From contig BFEA01000010.1 of NCBI GenBank assembly GCA_003427395.1, forward strand, positions 1,979,398-2,043,397: DNA of 64,000 nt, written 5' to 3'. The translations under genes and the position numbers were made by a program. Every line of letters begins with the position of its first letter. Position 1 is the stretch's first letter. Source of the DNA: Chara braunii (lineage: Eukaryota > Streptophyta > Charophyceae > Charales > Characeae). Of the stretch, positions 43,300-55,004 are shown in pieces. The notes below the pieces were generated by a model. It was given only the letters and a program-made list of their open reading frames with translations. It was not told the origin of the DNA and ran no database searches.

Positions 43300-46200
43300 A
43301 ATATCTTGTTCATTTGTTAGCTCATATATTTTTACCCAGACCCAGTGACCTGGTCGTATCGTAGAGGGACAGTGATGCTTATTAGTCTGCTTGGTCATCC
43401 TCTTCTGGCCTTGAACATATTAGTTTTAGCTTTCTATAGGTCCTTTTCATAACTCTTTGTGAACTCTGCAGTTCTAGGAGTTAGTTTAGGCTTAGACTTG
43501 TCAATCATATCATCCAGAGGTTGTATCGGGTCTCTTGCAAAGTGCAGCCTAGGGTGTAAAACCTAGAGTTGTGAACAAAAGTATTATACATCAGTTGTGC
43601 CTTGTACATATGTTTGTCTCAGTCCTGTTGATCAGGCGTAATCACAGGATACAACAGTTGAAATAGGACTTGGTTCATCACTTCAGGTTGTCAATTGGCT
43701 TCAGGATGTCTCCCAGAGGTCATCTCCAATGTGGAATGCAGGTAGTCTTTGCAGAAAGACTACCAGTCATCGCTGTAAAATCTAAGGTTTCTGTCACCGA
43801 CAATGGAGGATGGGCACCCATGGACATCCACCCACCTCTCACAAAAAAGCTCTCTGACCAAAGCTACTCTGGCCTCAACAGGTAAGGGGATAAACTCAAC
43901 ATACTTAGGGAATCTATCAATGCAAACCATTACTTGTCTCATCCCACGTGGCGTGGTCTTGCCCAAATCTGTAAAGTCAATGGACACAGACTCACCTGGA
44001 CCATTAGGGATAGGTAGAGGTTTGAGTAGTCCCATAGGAGGTCGCCGACGGACCTTGTTCCTTTAACACAACTCGCGAGTCTCTATGCAAGATATCGTCC
44101 TTCATCTTAGACCAACAGAAACGTTGGGTCAGGGCAGCATGCGTCTTTAGGCACTCAAAGTGACCAGGAACATCATGACTCTTTGAAATCAGATGAGTAA
44201 TGAGCTTGCGATCATCAAGCTCTTCCCCCTTGCTGATTGTGTACAACAAACCTGAAGTCCAAACATAGTCTGGCTCATAATCCGGGTTAATCTGTAGATT
44301 CATAAGGATGGGGCAAAAAATTGGGTCCTCAGGTAATGCATCATCGATGGCATGACTGGTGGAATCAGCAAAGGAGTAAGTATTGACAATAGCAAAAAAA
44401 GTATTAGGTCTTCGTGACAATGCATCAGCCACCCTGTTATAGCACCCCTTCTTGTGCTTCAGTTCAAAGTCAAAATCATCTATGAACTGAATGTACCTCG
44501 CCAACTTATCTTTCAACTCACCTTGGGTTCTCATCCACTACAAGGTGAAGTGATGAGAGTTAAGATTTTGAAGTGTCTCCCAAGAAAGAAATGTTTCCAC
44601 TGTTTGAGGGCACATACGAGAGCATAAAGTTCATTCTCATAGGTGGAAGCCTGAATTCTCTATAACTTTATTACTCATGAATTCCATTGGTTTCAGGTCG
44701 GTCTCATCATCTTGTTGAAGAACTACACAAACTCCATATTAACTTGCATATGTAGTCAATACAAATGACAAGGTAGGGTCAGGCAGTTCAACACAGGTGT
44801 CTGGGTTAAGGCTTTCTTCAGTTAAGAGAAAGCCAACTGGCATGTAGGAGTCCATCTGAATTGAACATCCTTCGCCTGTAGGTTAGTCAGAGGAGTGGCG
44901 ATAGTAGCACAATTCCTGATGAACTTTCTATAGTAGGGTGCCGGACCTATGAAATACTTGATGTCTTTGACTGCTTGTGGTTGTGGCCAGTCCCTAACAA
45001 CAACAACCTTGAAGGATTTTAGGGAGAGGTCATCTACATAAATCACATGTCCTAAATGCACAAGAGAAGAGGCACCAAAAGTTAACTTTTATTTGTTGAA
45101 TTTGTATTTGTTCTCTCTCAGAATCTGCATAATCTTTCTGAGATGATCAACATGGTCTTCAACAGTTTTGTCGAACACCAGAATGTCATCCAGATACACC
45201 ACAACAAACATATCCAGATATGGTATGAAAATGCGATTCATTTTAGTCTGGAAGAAATCTGATGCATTGCACAGGCTAAATGCCATGACACACTACTCAT
45301 AGGTGCCATAGCAGGTCTTAAAGTTTGTCTTGTGCACATTCTTTTTAGCCATTTCGATCTGATGATACTCAAACTTCATATCAATTTTGTTGAAGACTTT
45401 GCGGCCTTGCACCATGTCGAACAAGTCATCGATCCTAGGCAAGGACTTAGCTCTTTCTTATGATCTTATTCAGGCCTCTCTAGTCTATGCACATATGAGC
45501 TCACCATTTCCCAATGGAACGAAGAGAATTGGCGCCCATACTCGGATGAGCTAGGCTTGATCCATCCCTTTTCTATCAAGGATTCTAACTGCTTCCTCAG
45601 CTCATCGAGTTCAACAGGTGGCATTCTGTAGAATATTCCCCTGGGAACCCGAGTCAGGCAGAATGTGGATGTGGTGCTTGATCTTCCTATGGATAAGTCC
45701 AGTAGACTCCTGAGTGAAATCAACGAACTCATCAACCACCTGTTGAATGGAGAGATCAGTCTGAGACGAGGAGGAGTCTGAATCTGTTTGAGTGACATAA
45801 GCCATAAACAGATTCTCATGGTCAATCTCCTTAGATAAGTTGTAAGACTCCCTGACTTTCAGGCATTAACAACTTATCTAAGGATGGTAATCAGTAGCTA
45901 AAACACATTGTCTTAGCTCACCCTGTGGGTTCTTCAATTGAACACTGGGCATGGCTCAGTGAATTGAAGGATGAGTGGCTTTTAGACACTGCAGACTCAA
46001 GACCAGATCAAAGGGGAGGTGAGGGAAGACATAAAAATTTAAAGATTGTTTGAGTTCCCCTTTTTCATCAAAGGTGACTGATACACCTTTGACCACCTGT
46101 TTGATTGAGACAGATTGTGAGTTACCTACCTGAATCTCCAGAGGATACTCAAGGTCTGAAACCTTGAGACCTAGATGGTGTTTCTTCACTCCATTTGGTA

Positions 46201-46504
46201 AAATGAAGTTCCCGGTTGCTCCACAGTCAAGCAAGGCCTTTGTTTTGGTTGTGTCAATTTGAGGCTTGAGCATAATCTGTTCTGATCTTTTTTTCTTCTT
46301 CTCCTTCAACAAGAGATGGAGAGAACAAAGCTGGTCATGTTCCTCATTCAATAAGGGCTCAACAATAAAGGGTTCAATGTATGAGAACATTAAGTCGTCT
46401 GCAGCCTCACAAAAATCAGACTCAGATGTTGATTCCTCTCCTAATATGGAGGAAGTCAATTCAGCAGAGTTGGCTGTTGCCTCTGCTGGCCTTGCTAATT
46501 TTTT
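43300..46504 (-). pseudogene. pol: G3 pol
   Basis: Read right to left: protease at 46459-45956 (ALLDCGATGNFILPNG), RT at 45825-44822 (RIFYRMPPVELDELRKQL; YLDDILVF near 45190; DWPQPQAVKDIKYF), degraded RNase H at 44800-44535, RNase H end and zinc region at 44534-44040 (ADALSRRPN, DVPGHFECLKT), and integrase core at 44035-43760 (SIDFTDLG, VGDRNLRF). A decayed tail follows, running to 43300, where M is inserted. Many stops and frameshifts are present. It is distinct in sequence from G4. Confidence 0.85.
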
Positions 46505-47624
46505 GAATGGCTGCAGTTGTTGTGATCAGCTTAGGGAAATCCTTCACATAGTGGTTGCCCTCACATGTCAGACAACCCCCCCTGTCCTTCCTCTTCTCCC
46601 AGACTACTTGGATCTTCAGATCACTCCAAGGCAAAGAGGAAGCTTCCATAAGACTTGTTGGGCACGTAGCAAACTTGGGAAGGTTTTGGTGCTGAGGACC
46701 ACTGGGGTGTTTGCCTAACCCCTTAAAACCTAATGGCCTTTGTCCCTGGGACTGAGTGCCCCTAGTAAGGGTCATAAGTGCCTGGGCCAACACTTGAGTA
46801 ACCTGGTTTGGGAATTCTCCTACATCCTACCCAGTTGGGGGACTTGATCGGTGTTAGTGCCCGCAGAGTCATCCCCAAACTTCATGGCATAGTTACCTCC
46901 CTTTCCCTTCTTCCAACTCTGGGAAAAGGAAGTGCTTCCCTTTTGGGAACTGGACTGAACATGAAGTGTAGCGTCCATGTCCAAGGCTGCTCCGCCAAAG
47001 GACCGCTAATCCTTATGTCCTGCAGTGTACAGGGCCGTGGTGTACTTCTCAGGTGCTGCTATGAGAAACCATGTCAACTTGTCCTCTTTAGACATGGACA
47101 AGCCAGGAGTGGAGGTAAGGCGCTCGAACTCTGCATAGAGTTTGGTCAGGGAACCCCTGTATTTGGCCTAGCCAAGGCCAACCAACTCATCTGCAACCTT
47201 CCAAGCCTTCTCTTTGTCTGCAAACCTTGCCTCTAGGCCCTGGAAATCCCATCCAACCCTGCTGCAGCAGCCCAGTCAGCAAGCTGTTTATGAGACTAGC
47301 CTCAGAGTTAGCCTATTTCCCATGAGGGTCACTGTTTATATTACCTTACCTGCCTCTGGACAAGTGAAGCCCCTGATATAGGACTTCATAGAGGCCACCG
47401 AGTTTGACACGTCCAGTTTGGGGCATCCCCAATGAACTTGTCAGGCTGGGACACCTTGGGGTACTGGGCTCAGACACAAATGAGCCTGCAGGTCCCGGTC
47501 CAGAGGGGACCATTTGCTGCGGTTTCTTCTCCTTGGGAAGAGTAGCAGGCCGAGTTTTGGGTGTACGAAGTACGGTGGTTGCAGCAGAGGATGATGATGC
47601 ATGGGAATGGGTTGGACATTTGGG
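46461..47624 (-). pseudogene. gag: G3 gag, decayed
   Basis: Pieces of a gag-like protein on the minus strand: Pro/Ser-rich start (PKCPTHSHASSSSA, near 47620), VPSGPGPAGSFVSEPS, a middle with many stops (46800-47340), then SLPWSDLKIQVVWEKRKDRGG and a defective knuckle (CLTCEGNHYVKDFP, spacing short by one and last Cys changed to Phe). It abuts the L LTR at about 47625 with no primer site or leader between, so the 5' region is deleted. Confidence 0.65.
46463..46504 (-). promoter_or_regulatory. Frameshift-like motif of G3
   Basis: The minus strand reads AAAAAAT (46504-46498), 10 nt, then AGCAGAG [11-nt loop] CTCTGCT (46487-46463), a perfect 7-bp stem. Slipping on this heptamer would enter the protease frame (KKLARPAEA...ELTSSILG). 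The gag frame that I can trace is one base out of phase here, probably because of an indel, so the phase cannot be confirmed. Confidence 0.45.
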
Positions 47625-48631
47625 TGGAGTAAAAGTGAGCGAAAACGATAGATAGAAATCCAAATTGCATTATCATGCTGAAGAGTCGTGTACCACACGG
47701 AAAGCACAATGCACCGAGATACAAGCCAAATAAGAGCAATACAATGAACTCAAATGTCAATGTTGTCCCTCTCTTGCCACCACCAACATAGTATCTAGTG
47801 TTAACCTTCTTGATTGGTGGTTAGTGCCCAGCCTATCCTACTCAGCACCTATTCTAGCCAGCACTATGATATGCAACAGGAGTTACTGAAGAAAATGTAC
47901 GTGACGAAGTCGCACATGCAGACTGTCGCATACACCAGGTATGCCCCTCCCCTTGCTCTTCCACCTCATTCCCTTCTCTCCCAGTTAGTCTCCCCTCTCC
48001 AAAAGGCCACCATCCCCGATACTAGCACGGGCGAGGCCAGCCTGGCTATGGCTGCTGTGCGCCCGCTGCCCAGCAGCACCCTCACACTTTGCGCCCTTCT
48101 GCCCGACTGCGTAGCGGCCCCTCAACACTACGAAGCAGCAGCGCTGCTGCACAAAGCTCCCAGGGCCTGAACTCCCACATTCCTATATGGAAAATGAGCT
48201 GCACCCTAGGCCTGGCGAGCGTGTGCCCAGTGGTCTGGCAAGTGTGTGCCCAATAGCCTGGCGTCGGGCCAAAGTGTCTACGCCCAGGCCCAATGCAGAT
48301 AGTGGCCTGGGCCCGCAACAGTTACGCAGCCCAACTGTGCCACGTGGCCAGCGTTACACACTACCTTCCAATTGGCTGAAAGGCCTTTGGCCACGTCGCA
48401 ACTTGGAAGAGCCCAGAGGCTCAAAATGTCGTGCTGACACTGGCATGACCTTGTAACCAACTGGTGTGTGGAGACTGTCTGGCGCACCACAATGCATAAA
48501 TGACAAAAATAAGGCCTCATGTCGAAATGCAGGCCCACCTTCACTTTGGGCGGGCATGAGGCTTGTTGGGGGCCCTTTTGTCTGTCGGGTGCTGCGGCCA
48601 GAAATGCCACTGTGAGGGCTCATTCCTCGTA
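47625..48631 (-). repeat. L-family LTR (second copy), 3' LTR of G4
   Basis: Inverse match to the three pieces at 4271-24552, uninterrupted here. On the minus strand it begins TACGAGGAATGAGCC right after a purine tract (48644-48632) and ends near 47625, where homology to the first copy fades just before its CA end. It is therefore the 3' LTR of the G4 element. Its uninterrupted form proves the insertion points of G1 and hAT-A copy 1. Confidence 0.85.
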
Positions 48632-48644
48632 CTCCCTCCTCCTT
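48632..48644 (-). promoter_or_regulatory. G4 polypurine tract
   Basis: The minus strand reads AAGGAGGAGGGAG between the pol tail and the LTR start. Confidence 0.8.
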
Positions 48645-48646
48645 AG

Positions 48647-50079
48647 CTTCGAAAGTCCGTTGAGATGCTTCTACACAGGTGCTTTCCCCTTCAACTTAGG
48701 TTCATATTCAGCAAAGACCTGGGGTGCTGTCTTGATCAGCGCCTCCCTTCTGAAACAACGGTCTTCATTTGGATTCGTGTGATGCCTGAATCTGACCCGA
48801 TACTCTTTGGTAGGTTTTGGCAGTCTTCCTCCGCCAGCAGGCTTTGGAACAGGTAGGACTCGATGATCCAGAATGTCGTCGACGTCCATGTGGCCATCCA
48901 TGGTTGGGAGCAGCATTGATCTCTTCGATGGGAATCTGTCAGTCTCAGCAAAAGGTGCAAGCTTGGAAGCATGAAAGATAAGCCTTAGGTAAGTGTGTGG
49001 GGTGACCAGGGATTCTAATCACATCGAAGAGACCATCCGGATCACTACCCACAATATCCAAGACTTTTCAAGGACTGGAATACTGAGGCATTAGCTTTCT
49101 AGAGATGTCGAACTCGTGTCCTAACTCACTAGCCTTAACCCAAACTCGTTCTCTTACGTGAAATGTGTATCGTCGTCTGTGTTTGTTCTAAGAGGCTATC
49201 ATGGCTCCTGAAATTTCTTGATATGCTCGACAGCCTGCTGCAACAGTTTCGCATACTGAACACCAAATTGAATTGTTCCACGTGTTGCAGCTGGTCGGTT
49301 TTCGGGAAGGAGAAAGTCTAGTGCTGATCTAGGCTTCCACCCCAAGTGCAGCTCATTCGGAGAGACACCGATGGTGTTGTGAACTGCGTTATTGTACAGT
49401 CTGGTGATGAGAGGAAGTTTCTCATCCTAGTCCTCCTGGTTAGGCTTAAACCACCATTACATGGCCCTAGGCAACTAGAGAACCTGTTTTGATCCTCTCC
49501 AGGCTGAGCATCGTAGATAAAATGAATTGGCGGCCGGTGGCCTCCAAAAGGAGCATGAGGTTGATAGTTGGCATGTACTGGTGCTTTAATGTAATGCCGC
49601 AGTAGGTGTTGTACCATGTGGTTCATCTGCTCTGCTTGGCCATTTGTTTCAGGATGATTGCCTGAAGTCATCTGGAGTGGGCTGCTCATCTGTTCAGCCG
49701 CTTTCTTCCACATTTCGCTGGTGAAACAGACATCTCTATCACTAGCTATTGACTTTGGGCAGTCCAAAAGCACGCACCAGTTATCCATAAACAACTTTAT
49801 GATGTACTCAGCCTTTGCAGTTTCTGGCATGGCAACCAGCCTAGCGTACTTGGTGAACCGATGTACTACGACAAAAATATGTCTCTTACCACTCTTCTCG
49901 GTCATGACTGTATCCATGAAGTCCATGGAAACGCTCCGTCCCGCGCCAGCAAGAGTGGGCAAGGGCTTGATTAACCTATGCGGTGCTTGAGTTCTCGGCT
50001 TGTCTCGTTGACAGACTTGACAAGTCTGCACATAATGCTTCCCATCATCAAGCATAGAAGGCCACCAAAAATGTTATAC
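48647..50079 (-). pseudogene. pol: G4 pol, integrase and tail
   Basis: Minus strand: integrase second zinc pair and core at 50055-49600 (CQVCQRDKPRTQAPHRL, SMDFMDTV, SDRDVCFTSEMW, NGQAEQMNHMV). A frameshifted C-terminal part and tail follow at 48916-48671 (MDGHMDVDDILDHRVLPVPKPAGGG, EYRVRFRHHTNPNEDRCFRREALIKTAPQVFAEYE). The end is 40 bases before the purine tract. The tail resembles a chromodomain (VDDILDHR). Stops and frameshifts make it inactive. Confidence 0.85.
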
Positions 50080-50390
50080 CAGGTTAGCAGGGTTGTTGAG
50101 CCCCAGCCCTGAGGCTCCGGCGGGGGTCCGGGGTCTGGGGGTGGGCACCCCCACCCCCGGCTCCGGACCCCCCCCCACCAAAAAAATAAAAAAAAAATAA
50201 AAAATAATAATAAAAAAAATTCAAAAATAAAATAAAATAGTGGGGGTTGCGCAGCAAGAGCGCGCACCACGTGGGCTAAACCCCATTTTGCCCCACCTCG
50301 GACCCCCACCACTGGTGGGACCGGGGTAGCTGCTGGTGTGGGGCCGAGGGCGGGACCAACAGCCGGCGGGGGTGGGGTTGAGTGCTGGTG

Positions 50391-50422
50391 CTGTCTCTTA
50401 TACACATCTAGATGTGTATAAG
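50391..50422. other. Nextera-type transposon-end adapter left in the assembly
   Basis: CTGTCTCTTATACACATCT (50391-50409) is the Tn5 mosaic end and is followed by its inverted copy AGATGTGTATAAG, the mate-pair circularisation junction. It is a library artefact, not genomic DNA. Confidence 0.95.
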
Positions 50423-50481
50423 GGGAAACACGACCGACTGTGTGTACCCAACCATGAGCCGATCCTCACTCACTTCTTCGA
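50423..50481. other. Chimeric piece copied from an M-type pol
   Basis: This matches 40370-40428 of M almost base for base (gggaaacacgaccgactgtg onward) and sits between the adapter and the N gap. It was joined here by the library junction and does not belong to hAT-A. Confidence 0.92.
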
Positions 50482-50963
50482 NNNNNNNNNNNNNNNNNNN
50501 NNNNNNNNNNNNNNNNNNNNNNNNNNNNNNNNNNNNNNNNNNNNNNNNNNNNNNNNNNNNNNNNNNNNNNNNNNNNNNNNNNNNNNNNNNNNNNNNNNNN
50601 NNNNNNNNNNNNNNNNNNNNNNNNNNNNNNNNNNNNNNNNNNNNNNNNNNNNNNNNNNNNNNNNNNNNNNNNNNNNNNNNNNNNNNNNNNNNNNNNNNNN
50701 NNNNNNNNNNNNNNNNNNNNNNNNNNNNNNNNNNNNNNNNNNNNNNNNNNNNNNNNNNNNNNNNNNNNNNNNNNNNNNNNNNNNNNNNNNNNNNNNNNNN
50801 NNNNNNNNNNNNNNNNNNNNNNNNNNNNNNNNNNNNNNNNNNNNNNNNNNNNNNNNNNNNNNNNNNNNNNNNNNNNNNNNNNNNNNNNNNNNNNNNNNNN
50901 NNNNNNNNNNNNNNNNNNNNNNNNNNNNNNNNNNNNNNNNNNNNNNNNNNNNNNNNNNNNNNN
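50482..50963. other. Assembly gap (482 N)
   Basis: An unsequenced run bounded on the left by chimeric sequence. The length of hAT-A copy 2 is therefore unknown. Confidence 0.99.
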
Positions 50964-51043
50964 TGGGTAGCCCTGCGGTGGGGGTGCGGGGGTGAAACCC
51001 CTACCTCGGCTTGGGCCCCGGTGATCCCCGCGTGACAACCCTG

Positions 51044-51210
51044 CAGGTTAGCACTAATCTTTTTGTACCCGAAATGTCCCGTTGCATCATGACATTCTCC
51101 TAAAAACAAACTATACAAAGACTCTATAGATGGTACACACAATTTTTTTATCCCTGCCTTCTCAAGAAAGAGTAACCCATCCATCACCACAAACGCATCA
51201 TATGTGGTGT
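51044..51210 (-). pseudogene. pol: G4 pol, part upstream of the hAT-A insertion
   Basis: MDGLLFLEKAGIKKLCVPSIESLYSLFLGECHDATGHFGYKKISANL is encoded here in a single open frame (RNase H/integrase linker and the H-H part of the zinc region; quoted residues are in 51190-51055). It ends abruptly at about 51210. Gag, protease and RT of G4 are absent. Confidence 0.8.
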
Positions 51211-52027
51211 TACATGTTGAGCTTGCACACCGGCCCTGTTTCAGGGGCCCGACGGTTGCTGGGACCCCCAGGTGGCACGATATTCAAACATGCGCCCTGG
51301 AGGCCCACGGATGACCTGAGGGCAGCAGGATTCAATTTGAGGCACCATTCATTTATTTATTTGCTGTCCTGTTTTTTCTTGTTCAAGCGTCGTTTCAAAC
51401 TTTTTTCTTTTCTTTTTCTTTTTGGGGCAATGCTCCAATCTATTTGTGGGGAGCCGCACGTGCTGCGAACCGGTCCCAGCGTTGTTTCGGACTTGCAGTT
51501 CGTCCGAACAGACTTTCAGTTTGTTCAGACAAAGGCCACGTTTTGGGTTTTCTTCGTTCGAAGTCAAGCCCATTCGGGCCAGGTTCGTGTTCGTCCAATA
51601 ATGGAGACTCCCTGCTGCATCAGCAGGGAGGGCCTGGACTTCCGGTAGGATCCAGGCAGGCCGTTTCAGGCCAAGGACTAAAGGCACACCAGCGAGGTCC
51701 AACGTTACTTATATTTGGGCCAGGCCAAGGAAGACACAATTCGAGTAGCTCACTTCTTGGGCTACACGCTGTTGGAGCAGCTCGACACGACACTGCGCTA
51801 GAGGGAGAGGAGTAGGTAGAGAGAGACAGAGAGAGAGAGAGAGGTAGTGGCCATACCTGCAGTGCGGAGTGCTCACCTAGGCGCCAAAGCTGGACTTGAT
51901 GCCAGCGACCTGCATCAGACGCACCGACGTCAATTAGTACATGGCATCAGTTACCTACAGGTGAGACAGCGAGGAGGGCGAAATCTTCTTCTTGTTGTTG
52001 TTCTGCCCTTTGTCTTTTCTCCTCCTT

Positions 52028-52084
52028 TCCTTCTTCTTCTTTTTCTTCTTCTTCTTCTTCTTCTCCTTCTTCTTCTTCTCCTTT

Positions 52085-52085
<1 letters not shown>
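52028..52085. repeat. (CTT)n microsatellite
   Basis: TTCTTC repeats with occasional CTCC interruptions directly abut the (GA)n tract. Confidence 0.95.
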
Positions 52086-52154
<69 letters not shown>

Positions 52155-52155
52155 G
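52086..52155. repeat. (GA)n microsatellite
   Basis: About 35 GA dinucleotides, with one GGG interruption near 52145. Confidence 0.97.
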
Positions 52156-52570
52156 TTTACAAGCAGAGGTTACATCGGGCTATGAAGCCCAGGATCTGAT
52201 TCAACATTTTTGTGGCATACATTGGAGACTATTTTTGGACTTCGCTATCGCGACCTTGGTCTTCTCCCTCCTCTCCATCTTCATCTCGCCTCTCCCCCAT
52301 CTCCTCATCAAGGAGGGGCCTTTCCTCTATGTATGTGGTCTCTCCTCTCCCTCTCACATGTGTGGTATACGATGGGGTGTCACATCAGTATCTGATAGGT
52401 CAGGTCATATCTTTGAGTCTTCCGTTGCGCTACATTGTGCAATTTTCGTATGTATCTGGATGTACATTGCTTGTTGATGCTTTGCTGACTCTGAATTGCC
52501 CATTTGTGTCCTTTTTATCACTTTGTGGATCCTTGGCTCCAGATACATCGCTCGACTGAGCATATATTAA

Positions 52571-52582
52571 TTGGTATCGGAC
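52571..52582 (+). promoter_or_regulatory. Primer-site-like sequence
   Basis: TTGGTATCGGAC resembles the TGGTATCGGAGC of G1, but the second half (CCGCAGTC) does not follow tRNA-Met. Weak support for an LTR retroelement start. Confidence 0.4.
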
Positions 52583-52631
52583 CCGCAGTCAGTGAATCAG
52601 GACGAAATCTAACCGGGCGCTCGATTAGGAG

Positions 52632-52646
52632 GATCGATCGATTGAT

Positions 52647-52683
<37 letters not shown>

Positions 52684-52704
52684 TATTGATTGATTGATTA
52701 ATTA

Positions 52705-52745
<41 letters not shown>

Positions 52746-52808
52746 CAGATTGGTTGATTGATTGATTGATTGATTATGATTGACCGATTGACCGATTGGT
52801 TGATCGAC

Positions 52809-52860
<52 letters not shown>

Positions 52861-52876
52861 AAATTGATTGATTAGG
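52632..52876. repeat. (GATT)n array
   Basis: About 245 bp of tandem GATT with GATC, GACC, GGTT and AATT variants in blocks. Confidence 0.97.
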
Positions 52877-53930
52877 ACTACATAATTAATTTCCATTTGC
52901 GATTTTTGCCTAACTTTTAAATTCTATATATTTTTTTCTTTTTGATTTTTTGAATTCTTTCTTTTGCGCATTCTTTTTTTTTTAATTCGGAATCGTGCAC
53001 TAATTAGTAGCTGAAATTTTGATTTTCTCTAGGTTGTTTTTCTGGGCGATCGGGCACCCAACTTATGCCCGGGTACCCGCCTAGGTGCGCGGTCGGGCAT
53101 GACCCCCGGGCAGGGTTCTGGGCAGCCCAACAGGAAAAAAAATAAATAAATAAAAAAAAATTGAAAAACAAAATGTTGTGTAAAATTTCAATACAAACAA
53201 CTTTTGGTTGAGGGTCACATTATAATTCCTCATCGAATCGGAGATAAAAAATAATATAACAGAATCATACTAAGGCACCCCTCTTTGAACCCCTTTAGCC
53301 CTTTTAAAACCAATTTATACCCCCTCTCCCCCCCTTGAAAGCCAACTCGCAAAAAAAGAAATGAGCCGGATTTGGAGTCATCTGAGCCAGCGCAGAAAAA
53401 AAAAAAAAAAAAAAAAAGGTTTTTGCTCTTTTTTTTTTTGCACGCCCAGATACCCGGGCATGAAAATTTTCCTAGGATTTTCTTTATTTTTCTGAATAAA
53501 CTGAATTTGATTTTTCGTTGCTTTGATATTCCGAAATTTTATTTTCGATAAATCTCTCTTCGAAGTTGTGTTTCGAGGATTCCACTTCTCAAAATCGGAA
53601 ACTGTTGTGTCTAGTCTCATATGGAATATTCCAAAATTTATTTTATTTTATTCAAAATTCCCGAGCTTGTAAGAAAAAAAATTCGTAGTTCGACTTGTTT
53701 TTTTTCATTTCGTTATTACATATGCAATCTGAATTTTCAATTATTTATTTATTTATTTATTTTCAACTTTAGGACTATGGGGATTGGGAGACCTACCGAA
53801 CTTGCGATTTCGAAATTATTATTATTATTATTTTTATCTCGAAATTCTTTTCTTAAAACAAAGTATGAAATTTTCAATTTTGATTACCGACTCTTTATCG
53901 GGGCGATCAATGTGACCCAATAGGGGTGGG
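52877..53930. other. AT-rich non-coding stretch
   Basis: Poly(A)/poly(T) runs (53398-53417, 53430-53440) and a GC-rich island with CCGGGCA/TGCCCGG words at 53040-53130 and again near 53445-53462. No gene is recognised; frames across it are short and low in complexity. Confidence 0.5.
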
Positions 53931-54207
53931 AAAGTATAGTTACCACTCTCCCCCCTTCCACCCACCCCATCTATGCTGCTCCATTTTTTTCTCCCCTCTT
54001 CCCATCGATCTCCTTCTTCTCTGCTGCGACATTGGTGAGTTGCCATGTCAGCAGGCCACGTTCGTAGGCCACGTCAGCAGGGCATGTCAACGACACGTCA
54101 GTGGACAGCAGTGCCACGACAGCACCCGATCAAGCCACGTCGGCAGCAGCTAGTGCCATGTCGGTCCTTGCCACCGCTCCGCAACATACGCCAACCGTCA
54201 CCCGATC
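53931..54207 (+). other. Gypsy leader fragment with gccacgtcagc motifs
   Basis: Carries the same ACGT-core words as the G1 leader (gccatgtcagc, gccacgtcagc, gccacgtcggc) after CATTGGTGAGTT, and leads into a gag start. Probably the leader of the element whose gag N-terminus follows. Confidence 0.55.
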
Positions 54208-54656
54208 ACAGACAAGCGACATGGAGCATAAGCAAGGGGAGATTGAGGAGGCCTATGAGGCCCGCATTTTGGATTAACTCGCTGAAGTGAAGAAGCGGGT
54301 AGATGCGGCCACAAACGCAAGGAAAAAGGAGGAGGAGGAGGCAAAAGAATAGCGCCGCCTCGCTGCAAGACAGCAAATGGAGGACGTTGAGGAAACAAAT
54401 ACGGCTGCAGACCAGCAACGCGGAATCCGTCGAGATGCACTCTTTGAGATCGAGGCGATATCGAGGAAGCATTAGGCGATTGGGGGATGGCTACTGAAGC
54501 AGAAGATGCCACCGCCGCATTTGTGCACGTGACCGATCTGGTGGCCACGTGCACAGCTCAACAAAAGGACATTCTCTGCGTGAACACACTGGTCAAACAG
54601 CGGGCTCGGCTCATCGCCGACCTGCTCGACCGCATGCGCAGGATGGAACAACACTA
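54208..54656 (+). pseudogene. gag: Gag N-terminal fragment
   Basis: From MEHKQGEIEEAYEARILD the frame has three stops through a charged helix (EVKKRVDAATNARKKEEEE), then shifts to read EAEDATAAFVHVTDLVATCTAQQKDILCVNTLVKQRARLI-type sequence to a TAG at 54654-54656. Composition and position after a leader fit the N-terminal coiled-coil part of gypsy gag. It may be the missing N-terminus of G5, whose gag on the other strand starts mid-protein. Confidence 0.6.
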
Positions 54657-55004
54657 GCGGTTAATGAAAGGCCCAAAATTCGGCGTTTTTCGCCGCATCG
54701 CTACAAGCCTACAAGCAATGTTGTTGAAACTTTTGCGAACAAACTATGCAGGGTCATAATACAAACATAAAAAACCCAAAATGACAAAAAAAAAAACAAA
54801 AAAAATCCTATTCGAAGTAGCTTTCAGAGTTCGTCGAATCTTTCTTCGAGTCCGGTGTTTTTGCCAAGTTTCTTGTTACTGGTCCGAATACGGCGAAGCA
54901 CATACATATCAGGCAAAAAAAAAAAAAGTAAAAATTCAAGGAAATATGGCAGTTTCGGTGAAAAATTCGTCAAAATTTGGCCTTCCATTATCCGCTTATC
55001 ATCT
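54657..55004. other. Unassigned A-rich spacer
   Basis: Contains A-runs (54781-54806, 54915-54928) and no recognisable coding. It separates the gag fragment from the RNase H fragment. Confidence 0.5.

Larger units (their letters stand above)
50088..51043. mobile_element. hAT-A copy 2 in G4 pol
   Basis: The left end CAGGGTTGTTGAGCCCC and right end GACAACCCTG match copy 1. The 8-bp target duplication CAGGTTAG is at 50080-50087 and 51044-51051. Deleting the element rejoins the two integrase zinc-region halves of G4. The inside is GC-rich with an A/T-rich low-complexity patch (50180-50240). Part of the interior is foreign: an adapter, a piece of M-like pol and an N gap. Confidence 0.85.
51211..52568 (+). 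repeat. Possible LTR/5' region of another element
   Basis: A primer-site-like TTGGTATCGGA at 52571 suggests that the preceding sequence is the end of an LTR on the plus strand, but no partner LTR or clear TG start was found. It contains a (CTT)n and a (GA)n run. Frames within are chance. Confidence 0.35.

Noticed and set aside
46808-47236. 142-codon plus-strand ORF
   Set aside because: It is the shadow of G3 gag on the other strand.
52632-52876. CRISPR-like or other regular repeat/spacer array
   Set aside because: It is a simple (GATT)n microsatellite; no repeat-spacer structure exists anywhere in the window and the genome is eukaryotic.
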